Positions 31,471-41,160 of a DNA stretch of 64,000 nt are shown here, in pieces. The DNA is taken from contig AP025042.1 of NCBI GenBank assembly GCA_036186865.1, positions 11,727,535-11,791,534 on the forward strand, written 5' to 3'. The DNA comes from Eustoma russellianum (lineage: Eukaryota; Streptophyta; Magnoliopsida; Gentianales; Gentianaceae). Under the pieces are notes generated by a model. The model was not told where the DNA came from and searched no databases. It saw nothing but the letters and a program-made list of their open reading frames with translations. The translations under genes and the position numbers were made by a program. Position 1 is the first letter of the stretch. Each line of letters starts with the position of its first letter.

Positions 31471-32153
31471 CGTGTACAATCGTCGATAAAAGTTACGAAA
31501 TACTTTTTACCACCTCTCGTTTGCACAAATTTTAAATCACACACATCGGTATGAATTAAAACAAAAGGTTCAGTGTTCTTTTCTATTGAAGGAAATGACG
31601 CATTTGCCATCTTCGCTTCAACGTATATTTGGCATCTCTCATTATAAAAATTTAATTTGGACAACAAGTCAAGATTAATCATACGTTGTATTGACTTATA
31701 ATTAACATGTCCCAAACGAAAATGCCATAAACAAGAAGACTCAAGCATGTAAGCAGAAGAGTAAACATTCTCATTAGCCTTTGCGGGCAAATCTCTTTTG
31801 GATACAATAGTGATGACACTCAATTTAAACATCCTATTCGACAAGTATCCCTTCACCAAATACATGTCATTTTTTGAAAAAATAACTTTATTGGATTCTA
31901 ACATTAGTCTAAAACCATGCATGACTAGAAGAGATCCAGATACTAAATTCTTCCGAATGTCGGAGACGTGCAACACATTTTGCAGAGTCAGATGCTTCCC
32001 TGAGGTGAGCTTCATAACACTTTTCCCTCGCCTTCGATTTTCGATGAGGCTGAGTTCCCCATGTAAAGTCGGCACCCCGGCATTTGGTGCCATTGGGGCA
32101 GAACTGTGTACTTCTACGCCTTGAACCGAGCTAGAGCTTGTGTTCTCCATCAA
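31471..32153 (-). pseudogene. pol: copia-1 5' coding remnant (pre-integrase and integrase start)
   Basis: It opens MMENTSSSSVQGVEVHSSAP, then LTLQNVLHVSDIRKNLVSGS, CLWHFRLGHVNYKSIQRMIN (GAG_pre-integrase zinc region, HRLGH type) and KKYFVTFIDDCTRY (first catalytic Asp of integrase), where gypsy-2 interrupts. Only about 64 bases separate its ATG from the LTR, so gag and the protease DSGA/DTGA segment are deleted. The open frame across the junction into gypsy-2 LTR DNA is an accident. Confidence 0.88.
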
Positions 32154-32217
32154 GTTTCTGTAAGATCATAAACAAACAGGAATTAGTACATGATCAAAAT
32201 GAATATGTCTTAAGAAT

Positions 32218-33122
32218 TGTTAGGAATAATTCACGTAAGATTGACTTCTGTACAGTAATGCTTTTGGAATAAAGCAATGGTCGACCTGCCGAGTTCAGGG
32301 TAGGCTGGATTGATCTGCTAAGTCGAGACTGTTCAGATAGCGCAATTGAGTTTGTGTTCTGAAGAGTCAGCCGACCTACCGACCTGAACTGAACAACACT
32401 TCAGAACAGTAGTTCTATGATATCAGTCTTTCAGCCGAGCTGAACTAAATCAGTCTGGTCAGATAGATTAGATCAGTCCAATCAGCGCAATTGTATTTGC
32501 TTTCTTGGCTGATCACCGATATGCCGACCTCGGCACTTCAGCACAACTACGAAAGTTGAGCTTTCGGCCGCTTCAGTCGAGCAAAGCTCAACACGACAAT
32601 GCTGCTGAACAACGAATGTTCTCAGCCAACAACAGAGATCGGCACAAAGAAGAGCTCAACACAACGACATTGTACAACAATAGTGCTGCGATATCCCACA
32701 ATCAGCTGGGCTCAGCACAAGGCAGAGCTCATGTATGCAGAGGAGGAGAGGAACACATGTATGCAGAGGAGGGGAGGAGGAGAAAATCGGATTCTGAATG
32801 AGTGACAAGAGAGGTCAACTAAGCCACTATTTATAGTGAAAAAAATTTGATTAGGGTGGCTATTGACAGTTTAACCACAGCCGTCGGATCAGATTGCTGC
32901 CGTTAAATCAGATAACAGACAACAACTTTTCAAATTTGAATTACGGTTAAGTAACCAATTTTCAAAATTAAATTGCGGTTAAGTAACTGATTTTTCAAAT
33001 TTGAATTACGGTTAAGTAACCGATTCTCAAATTTGCATTACGGTTAAGTAACCGACTTTCAAACTATTTTATCTCTACTTTGAGCATTAATTTCTCATTC
33101 ACCCATTTCAATTTATCCAGTA
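32218..33122 (-). repeat. copia-1 5' LTR (right copy)
   Basis: TGTTAGGAATAATTCACG ... to 33122, followed by GATGT. It lacks a block present in the left LTR and carries a local duplication of ATGTATGCAGAGGAGG near 32730-32775. Tandem array 32926-33062. Confidence 0.87.
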
Positions 33123-33127
33123 GATGT

Positions 33128-33879
33128 TTGTGTTCATATAAGAGGAGGCAACATCAATCTTAGTGCGCAAAAAGAATTTGATCAAGTCATTATCTAAGAC
33201 GCTTGATTTCAAGACCAACATTGTTGCATTTTAGTTGCAACATGTATCTCAATGGCATTTTGCCACAGTTTGTAACTCAACCTTTCGTTGATTACGTGTA
33301 GTTCTTTAATTCTGTACTGGGTATTATCAGTCATTTGGTTATAAAAGGTTGGCTAAGAAGAATCTTGTGACGGTGTTCACAATCCTAATAAGGCGTTTAA
33401 TGAGTGAAATTGTACTCGTATGTTAAACCTTTTGTAGAAGGTGAAAAGTGGTGATTATGCATTAAATATTGGCAGCGTGGTAAATGAAGAAACATATGAA
33501 ATCAATGCCTAAACAACGTTTGGTAGTATGCTCATTAAATGATTTAAAAAATTTAAGGATGTGAAGATTGGCTAGTCACTATAATACGGTATGCCATACA
33601 CCGCCAACACGTTGTATGTTTAAAGACATAAAATGATTTAATTTACTATCTTTAAAGACGCAGTTATTGATGGAGCAAGTTCAATGTATATGAGTAATGA
33701 GAGATGCATTTACAGCTTGTTGGCAATCAAAATGAGACATTTTCTAAGTATAGATACACTGGATATCCCCGTGGTCGCAACACCATAGTATGGTGTATAA
33801 GAGGAAATCTTATACACTGTAGGAGTAATGGTATATGCATGTAATTTGACTTTAGATTTAGTTGAATTTAATACGGGAT
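33128..33879. other. Intergenic DNA right of copia-1
   Basis: AT-rich, with no gene or repeat recognised. Confidence 0.45.
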
Positions 33880-34036
33880 ACAACAACAACAAAAACAATC
33901 ATATCCAATATATCCTAACAACAGCAAAAGTTATCACTAGGGTCTGGGGAGGGTAAGAGGCAGACAAACAATACCTCCATCTCCAGAGATAGAAAGCTTG
34001 ATTCCACTGAAATCACCGGCTCTATATGTACCTGCA
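33880..34036 (-). mobile_element. RTE-type LINE (or derived SINE) 3'-tail fragment
   Basis: The minus strand ends in TTGTTGTTGTATCC and carries the CCCTCCCCAGACCCTAGTG block and the GAGGTATTGTTTGTCTGCC block. The same order occurs in the 3' tail of the LINE at 48848-49130. No coding part is attached here. Confidence 0.6.
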
Positions 34037-34260
34037 TATATGACACAATAATAGGAACTAATACATGGGATGAGTTTGGTAAATGTATCAAAAATTACAG
34101 TATTCAAGATGAATTTTCAGATCTAAGATAGTATAAGCATATATCTTGGAACAAACTACTTCTCTTTTGCTTAAACAATGAAATAATTTTTTTAGGCATT
34201 TGAAATCTTCTTAACGTACAATTACTTCTTTTAGCTTAATCAATGGCAAACTTTGACCAG

Positions 34261-34555
34261 GATAAGGTCAATAAAACCCTTTCGGTGAGAGAATGAGAGA
34301 GTTGATAACAAGATATGAGAATATGATATTGAAATCATCAGAATGCGACCGGAGCATCTTGTTAAAGTGTCATAACTTTAAGATGAAATTCTTCAAACTA
34401 CAACGACAACATACAGCTGAAAGGGCTATAACGGAAGAGTATGACTAAGTGATCTTCGAATGTGACAGACGCAAGAGACTAATAGCTCATGTAGCTTCTG
34501 AGATCAAGGCTGAGAAAAAGTGCTATGAGGCTAAGAATGAAATCTTACGTCTTAG
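34261..34555 (+). pseudogene. Coiled-coil-like exon fragment of unknown gene
   Basis: After an acceptor-like TTTGACCAG the sequence encodes MRELITRYENMILKSSECDR, LLKCHNFKMKFFKLQRQHTA, ERAITEEYD, a TAA, then VIFECDRRKRLIAHVASEIK and AEKKCYEAKNEILRL. It ends at a donor-like CTTAG|GTGACA. Charged, Glu/Lys-rich composition suggests a coiled coil. One stop and a likely one-base break near the start mark it as dead or mis-assembled. I do not recognise the family. Confidence 0.4.
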
Positions 34556-34597
34556 GTGACATATTTATGAATTAATTTAGATAAGAACAAAGAAAAG

Positions 34598-35241
34598 ATA
34601 CTCCAGAACACTTGAAGCGCCTAATGTAGGCGTTCAAAGTGTTCGAGAACACTTCCAGAACACTTCAGCGCCTTGTATAGGCGTTCAATGTCACATGAAG
34701 CGCCTGATGTCGTTTTGTACAGTCGTTCGATGTCACATGAAGCGCCTGATGTCATTTTGTACAGTCGTTCGAAGTGACATGAGGCGCCTAATGTGCCCCG
34801 ACTGTTCATAAAAGATGCAACTCTTGCACCAAATGATATCTCCTTTCATATTGAACGTCCATAACCGATCCAAGGAGGAAAAATCTGCAGAAAAAGGGTC
34901 TTTTGAACTTGTAATTTGTGAACTCAAAGCCTATAAATAGTAGGCTTTGCTATCTTCAAAAGAGACATGAAAAACACTTGATAAACTCTTGAATTCTTGT
35001 GAAAAATTCTGCACCATTCTTCTTCTACCTTTCATTATCATTCTCTTCTACTAAACAAGTTCAATACTTTCTCTCTAAGAGCAATAGAAAGGAAGTAAGC
35101 CGTTATATCCTGGAAAACATTTGCTAGAAGTATACCTTGCTCTTCGGTATAGGCAAACTTGCTTTAAGGACAGTGACAATCCGTCACGTCTTGGCTGTTT
35201 TGTATTCTTGAGTTGTCATAATTCTCTGCAATTTTCCAACA
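34598..35241 (+). repeat. copia-2 5' LTR (5'-truncated)
   Basis: Homology with the 3' LTR begins at ATACTCCAGAACAC and runs to ATTTTCCAACA. Palindromic GAACACTTGAAGCGCC units lie at 34606-34800. The leader-like part (34960-35200) has TATAAATAG at about 34932. Confidence 0.88.
34606..34800. repeat. Palindromic GAACACTTGAAGCGCC module in copia-2 LTR
   Basis: The first unit (34606-34644) is a near-perfect inverted repeat, with arms GAACACTTGAAGCGCCTA and TAGGCGTTCAAAGTGTTC. Further partial units contain CACATGAAGCGCCTGATGTC. It is nearly the same as the module in gypsy-1 LTRs. Confidence 0.85.
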
Positions 35242-35265
35242 ATCTTAAAGCAATTTTGATTGAAT

Positions 35266-36060
35266 ATGGCAACTAGACAAGCACCAGTTCCCAACATGTC
35301 AAAAATGGAGCCATTCGGTGGCAAGTTCTTCAAGCGATGGGCGGCCAAGGTGCTTTTCGTTCTTGAGATGCTCTCAGTTTCATATGTGCTAACCAAAGAG
35401 AAGCCAATGGATGAAACTGAAAGTATCAAATATGATGCTGACAATACAACGTGTAGAGGACACATCTTGCACTTCCTCTCCAATTCTCTATTTGACATTT
35501 ATGTCAAATTCTCATCAGCAAAGGAGATATGAACAACACTTCAGAACAAATATGGTTCTGAAGATGTTGACAAAAGAAAATATGTGGTCTACGAGTTTCT
35601 GAAATTTCAAATGGTGGACCACATACCAATCAATGATCAAATTCACCAATATCAACAATTGGTGGATAATCTGGAGCAGGAAGGCATCAAAATAGAGGAA
35701 ACCTTTCAAGCAGCCTCCCTGTTAGAGAAGCTTCCATCTTCTTGGAACAAATACAAGAAGAGAGGGAAGCATGATGATGCCAAGCTAACCATGGATGGAG
35801 TCATCAAGCACATCCGAATTGAAGAGAACAACAGACTTGATGACAAAGGACATGATGCAGGGCAATCTCATGCCAATGTGATGGAGCACAAGCCTAAAAG
35901 GCAAAAGGTTCAACACAATGGCAAAGGTAAGACTTTCATGCAGGGACAAGGACAAAAGAAGATGAAAGGAGCCTGCTGGGTGTGCGGAAAGCTTGGACAT
36001 AGAGCAGCCAAGTGCAACCAACAGAAAGGCCAACCAAGTAATCAAGCACATCTGGTAGAA
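35266..36060 (+). pseudogene. gag: copia-2 gag
   Basis: ATG at 35266 (MATRQAPVPNMSKMEPFGGK). It then holds the copia Gag domain: CRGHILHFLSNSLFDIYVKF, TGA at 35530 where Trp is expected, TTLQNKYGSEDVDKRKYVVY, IHQYQQLVDNLEQEGIKIEE, AASLLEKLPSSWNKYKKRGK. The zinc knuckle CWVCGKLGHRAAKC lies near 35972. The single stop is a TGG-to-TGA change; otherwise the frame is continuous into the protease. Confidence 0.92.
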
Positions 36061-36966
36061 TCTTCAAAGGCAAATGAGGAAGTCATCGCTGCAGTCGTCT
36101 TGTCTGAGGTAAACCTTGTCAGTGGTGCTTCGGAGTGGGTGGTAGACACTGGTGCTACCAGGCACATTGCTACCAGCAAGGATCTATTGTTTGATTATCC
36201 AGTAATAGGTGATGGCGAGCAAGTCTTCTTGGGAGATGCACATGATATCCAAGTACTTGGAAAAGGAAAGGTGCTTCTCAAGTTGACTTTATGCAAAAAG
36301 ATGGAGTTAAGCAATGTGTTGCATGTTCCTACAATGCGTAGGAATTTGATATCTGGAGTACTACTGAACAAGGCGAATATCAAACTTGTTCTTGAATCTG
36401 ATAAGCTAGTACTTTCTAGAAATGGAGAGTTTGTTGGGAAAGGGTTCTGCTCGGGAGGTTTACTTGTATTAGATGCTGTTTGTATTATAAATAATAAGAA
36501 TGCATTTAGTTCTGCTTATATTGTTGATTCTTTTGATATTTGGCATGCAAGATTAGGTCACGTTAATAAAGACGCCCTAGAAAGATTAAAGTTTACTAAC
36601 TTGATATCCTATGCATGCGAAGATGACTTTGGAAAGTGTGAATTTTGTGTAGAAGCAAAACATCATAAGAAGTCATTTAAATCTGTTGAAAGAACAACTG
36701 ATAAGTTGGAACTAATACACAATGATCTTGGTGACTTTAGAGGCTACACAAGTAAAGGTGGTAAAAATTATTACATCACGTTCATAGATGATTTTTCTAG
36801 ATACACTAGAGTCTATCTGTTGGTTCACAAAGATGAGGCTGAAAAGATGTTCATTAAATATAAAACCGAAGTTGAAAATCAGTTAGACATGAAAATCAAA
36901 AGGTTGAGAACAGATAGAGGTGGTGAGTATAGTATATTGTCTTTACAAAAGTTTTGTGAGGACAAC
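36061..36966 (+). pseudogene. pol: copia-2 protease and integrase N-terminal half
   Basis: EWVVDTGATRHIATSKDLLF carries the protease catalytic DTGA. Pre-integrase: MELSNVLHVPTMRRNLISGV, IWHARLGHVNKDALERLKFT, CEFCVEAKHHKKSF. Integrase core: YITFIDDFSRYTRVYLLVHK (first Asp) and RTDRGGEYSILSLQKF (second Asp). The frame is open to the solo-LTR insertion at 36967. Confidence 0.93.
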
Positions 36967-38050
36967 TGTCATACCTCGTGCCAAGAGTACAAAGGAAAAA
37001 AAATAAATAAATAAACTAATAGTAATAACAATAAGGATCAAGGCTAAATAAACTATCCTAAAATGACTAGGAAAAGAAAATAAGATAAAATAATACCCTA
37101 AGAATCCTAATAGGATTAGGAAGTAAAATAGATAAGTTTAAATCAAATTACAAATTCAAATTAAACTAAGATAAGACAACTAAACCCCTTAGAATACTAT
37201 CTAAACCATCTATATCTATACACCATAACACACAACCTAAACACCTACAACCCTAAGAAAACAAACGGCAGCCCATACCAACCAATACTGCCGCCACCCT
37301 AATTTCTCCCAAACGACGATTCCATTAATCTGCATATAATAAACTGCCGCCACCCTTATTTCTCCCAGAAATGAATTTCCTCAATCTTCACATCAACAAA
37401 CAAATAGGAGCCCTTTCTTTTTCTAAAATCTCAGCCACCATTATTTTTCAATCTTCATAATTCATAAACGGCAAACCCTTCATCAAAGCAGCCCACTGAT
37501 ATTCCTTTCAAATATTCAACATTTGGCCAGCCTATTTCCTCCAAATATTGCAACATTCTGCCGCAGCCCAGGTACAAGGAAACTAGTGGGTTTTCTGCCA
37601 TTATTCATCCGCAAAGTCTTCGTGTATTATGTTTAATCGAGATACGAGGCAAGTACACTTGTTATATTTGCTATGTTTTTACAAGGTTATTATGCTATTT
37701 TCATATCAAATCGGATTATGCATAAGTACATGTGATTGCATAACTGGTTGTACACATATATTTATTTATAGCCGAATATGTAGATGTACCGATGGAACTG
37801 GATATATCAGTGTTTAGATAAATGTGCCGAAAGTTTGTAGTAATGTCGGCCATTGTTAAATATCACTTACATGAAATTGCTTAACATTGGTGAATTGCAA
37901 ATTAAGATGGGATATAGGTATGTGGCCAAAGTATAGAAATAGGTATATTAAGGGGTGGATTTGGTTGGAGGCCGAAAGTATGGTTTCATTGGGGTCATAG
38001 ACAATGGCTGGTGTTTAACATATATGGGGTATATTTGATGTACAATGGGG

Positions 38051-38053
<3 letters not shown>

Positions 38054-38104
<51 letters not shown>
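38054..38104. repeat. (TA)n microsatellite
   Basis: About 25 uninterrupted TA units within the solo LTR. Confidence 0.95.
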
Positions 38105-38105
<1 letters not shown>

Positions 38106-38796
38106 TATATGAAATGAAGGTATGTAGGTATATATTAAGAAATTAGATTTATAGATTCCAAATGTATATGGGCCAAGATCCTTATTAATGTGCTGGACAC
38201 TTTGGCAGTATTTAATTGATGTTAATTTGTAATAATATCAATGAAAGGATGATAATGTGTCTAGTTTGTTTTTAGTATGCACTAAAACAAAGTATAAGCA
38301 AGAATCTTTATTCACCAGTACATTGCAAAAGGTAAAAAAAATAATAGTGTTAGTATCGAAATCCTGTTGTTTATATTTCTTTGCCTTCACTTTATCATGA
38401 AAAGTCCTCCTTAGTTAAGTAACAACTTCTTAATTTAAAAATAAAAATAGCTGTAACTAGTGAATTACAGTTGCTAAATTTCTGGTACAAGTTAGAGATT
38501 TTTTTGGGTGAGGACCGATTATTTTTGTGTTTTCAAGATGGCTTAGGCTCGGCTAGTAAGATATATATATTGAAAGTGATTGGGATTCTCGGCCTAAGTA
38601 TATAAACAAATATTAAATAAAATGTGTATCCTCGAAACGACCAAGACACACACATATATATAAATATATGTTGGTATGACAAATAGGAAAAAAAATAGAA
38701 AGCTATGAACTAATTATTTTAAGTAAGTTGAATTAACCTTTATTATTAGTATTGATTTTTTTTACTACAATTGTTTAGATTCGAGCCTAGAAGAGA

Positions 38797-40194
38797 ATGG
38801 AGTTAATTCGTCAAAAAGGTAGGTGCCTCTTCCCCCTCAAACGGGTATGATTCATGCATGCTTTGATGATATACTAATGTGTTTCGTTGTTTTACTTGTT
38901 TAAGTTTTAAATTTTGTTTCGTTGTTTTTATTTGTTTAAGTTGTAAATTTTGTATAAGTTGGAAAGCATGAGATATATTGTTTATGACTGCTATGTGCGT
39001 GTATGTGTGTGTGAAATTGGTGGTATGATTGAATCGAAAACAAAATATCTTTAAAAAAATGGGGAAAAGGGGGAACTTTTACATTAGGAGCCTTTAAGAA
39101 GTTGTGTTTTGGCCTTAGAATAGGTTCCTATAGACTGGAAATAGGAGAAAATGGGGGTTGGGATTGAAAAACAAACCACAGCGCGCGTTACCACTGGTGG
39201 AACATCCAATTAAATAAATAAATAAATAATTAATTAAATTAAAGCAGAGAACAGGCCAGCCAATGGACCGGGTCGGCTGGCCAGCGGGTCGGACTGAAGG
39301 CGGCCCATTAACCTCTCAAAAAAAATGTATCGGGCGTGGCAAATCAGGCCAGGAAAATATAATTAAATACCAATAAGAATTCAAATAAATTCTAGAAAAT
39401 ATAAAAGGTTAAAAATTAAATTATTTTCACTTAATTTCTGAAGTTTGGTAAATTTAAGTAATTAAAAATTAATAGTAATAAATTGAATTAAGTAAGGGAA
39501 ACATAGGGGAAATTAGTAGAAAATTTTAGTAAACTAATACAAGCTAAGGGAAAATAAGGGTGGCGATAAATAACAACTTTCCAATATTCAAAAATTTCAC
39601 AAAGCCAAATATTGAGTGCCGGAGGATGGTGAGGATGGGCCAGGGGCCTCAGACGATTGTGTTTTGCATTCATGGCACGTGCATTGCATGATGGCGGGTC
39701 GTGACGTACGGGTCATGGGCGCTCAGGATAGTGTACGGTGGCGGGGCCACGACACTCAGGATGGTGTGCAGTGGCGCAGCCATGCACACTCAGTATGGTG
39801 ACTGTGGGGTGTACGACCTGCAGCCACTCAGTAGGACCCGGGTTCATGCATTGCACGGTATAGATATCGGCATTCTGTGTGACATGACTTTGTTGCGTGT
39901 GACACGTTGATTGAGCATGCATCACGTACTTGCGCATTTTACATGGAGTGCTTTACTTACTGCATTTACTTTATCTTATGCATGTTATCATATATTCATG
40001 TGCTATGTGGTTTTATCTTATATTTATGTGCTATGTGGCTATATCATTTCGGTATGCATGTTTTGTATTGGTTTGAGGCGGGCATATACTGGGTGATTTC
40101 CGTCACTCACCCCTACTTCCCAGGTGAGCCGGATGAGGACTACGAGCATATCTTTGTTGAGGACGGGACGGATATAGCGGAGTGGGCTGGTTGA
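38797..40194 (+). CDS. Candidate two-exon micro-gene in the solo LTR (30 codons)
   Basis: Exon 1 is 38797-38818, encoding MELIRQK plus the first base of a Gly codon, ending AAAAAG at the donor-like GTAGGTGCCTC. Exon 2 is 40124-40194, after the acceptor CCTACTTCCCAG, encoding GEPDEDYEHIFVEDG then TDIAEWAG and TGA. A TAG lies two codons upstream of the ATG, so the start is clear in this copy. Compared with the pol-less element, exon 2 differs at three bases, all synonymous. The peptide is strongly acidic and has no signal peptide or membrane segment. In the other LTR copies the upstream phase lacks a Met. Splicing is inferred, not shown. Confidence 0.5.
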
Positions 40195-40476
40195 TAGCTG
40201 CATCCAGGTTACGAGGGGGCTCTGCAGCTGTTTGTGTTTACTTATACTTTGAGGATTTTTCACAGACTTCTTAGTACTTTTATTATTAGAATTTTTATTC
40301 AGTAATGTATTGACGATTATTGGAGTTTAATTTAAGTTATGATCTACGTTTCCGCGAGAAAAATTTCTACGTCATTTCTGACATGTAAGAGATTTAGGCG
40401 ACGCCTTGTATTCTCCTTAGTGAGATACAGCGGCTGCACTGTTCTCGATGCTAGGGTTCGGGAGCGGGACGCTACA

Positions 40477-41160
40477 ACAATGGTATTATTCACGAGTTTA
40501 CACCACCTTACACCCCTCAATCCAACGGAGTTGCTGAAAGGAAAAACAGAACTCTTAAGGATATGATGAATGCCATGCTTATAAGTTCTGGCTTGCCTAA
40601 CAATTTGTGGGTGGAAGCAATCTTATCAGCATGTCATAGCTTGAATATGATCCCACATAAGAAAAGCAATAAGACTCCATATGAACTCTGGAAAGGCTAT
40701 GCTCCAAACTTAGATTACTTCAAAGTGTGGGGGTGTTTAGCCAAGGTTGGAATCCAGATTTCAAAAAGAGTAAGATAGGTGCAAAAACCAACGATTGTGC
40801 TTTTATTGGTTATGCTCAAAATAGTGCTGCTTACAGATTCTTTTCTTTAGATAATGGTTCCATTATTGAGTCCAAGAATGCAGAATTTTTTGAGCATATT
40901 TTTCCTATGAAGAAAGAAGTAACAATTAATTCAGGATATGAAAAGGGTGAGTCTAGTAAAGTTGTACAAAATGATAATAACTCACCTAGGAGAAGTAAAC
41001 GGAAAAGAGTAGAAAAATCATTCGGAGATGATTTTGCTACTGTCTTCATTTTGGAAGACGATCCTAAGACTTATCAAGAAGCAATTAAATCCATAGATTC
41101 CAAATTCTGGAAGGAGGCAATCAATAGCGAATTAGAATCCATCCTTAGCAACAATACTTA
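40477..41160 (+). pseudogene. pol: copia-2 integrase C-terminal half and RT start
   Basis: NGIIHEFTPPYTPQSNGVAE continues with RKNRTLKDMMNAMLISSGLP (catalytic Glu), KTPYELWKGYAPNLDYFKVW, then a one-base frame break near 40770, DCAFIGYAQNSAAYRFF and a linker rich in Ser/Lys/Arg. It ends in DPKTYQEAIKSIDSKFWKEA, the start of RT, and a TAG at 41159 where Trp is usual. Confidence 0.92.

Larger units (their letters stand above)
6211..33122 (-). mobile_element. Ty1/copia retrotransposon copia-1 (split by two later insertions)
   Basis: LTRs at 6211-7333 and 32218-33122 share their start (TGYTRGGAATAATTCACG) and internal tandem repeats. GATGT occurs at 6206-6210 and 33123-33127 as a target-site duplication, with slight decay of the right LTR end. 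Between them the minus strand carries copia genes in copia order (integrase, RT, RNase H). They are interrupted by a Mutator-like element (8224-20005) and by gypsy-2 (21979-31465). gag and the protease active site are missing. The reading frame resumes across the Mutator-like insertion (...STMEAKFIA|LDKVGKEAEWLQN), which confirms the junction. It has stops and frameshifts and cannot move on its own. Confidence 0.92.
36967..40476 (+). mobile_element. Solo LTR (3.5 kb) of a gypsy family, inside copia-2 integrase
   Basis: TGTCATACCTCGTGCC ... GAGCGGGACGCTACA. Target duplication ACAAC lies at 36962-36966; on the right ACAAC overlaps the LTR end (...CTACAACAATGG), explained by loss of one CAA in the run ACAACAACAA. 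No internal region is present, so it arose by LTR-LTR recombination. It is related to the LTRs of the pol-less element (shared end, micro-exon, donor-like site, GGCGGGTCG-type repeat block at 39690-39800). It holds a (TA)n run at 38054-38104. Confidence 0.9.

Noticed and set aside
31419..31500. Open frame running from copia-1 integrase into the gypsy-2 LTR
   Set aside because: It crosses the exact target duplication; the tail is LTR sequence read by chance.
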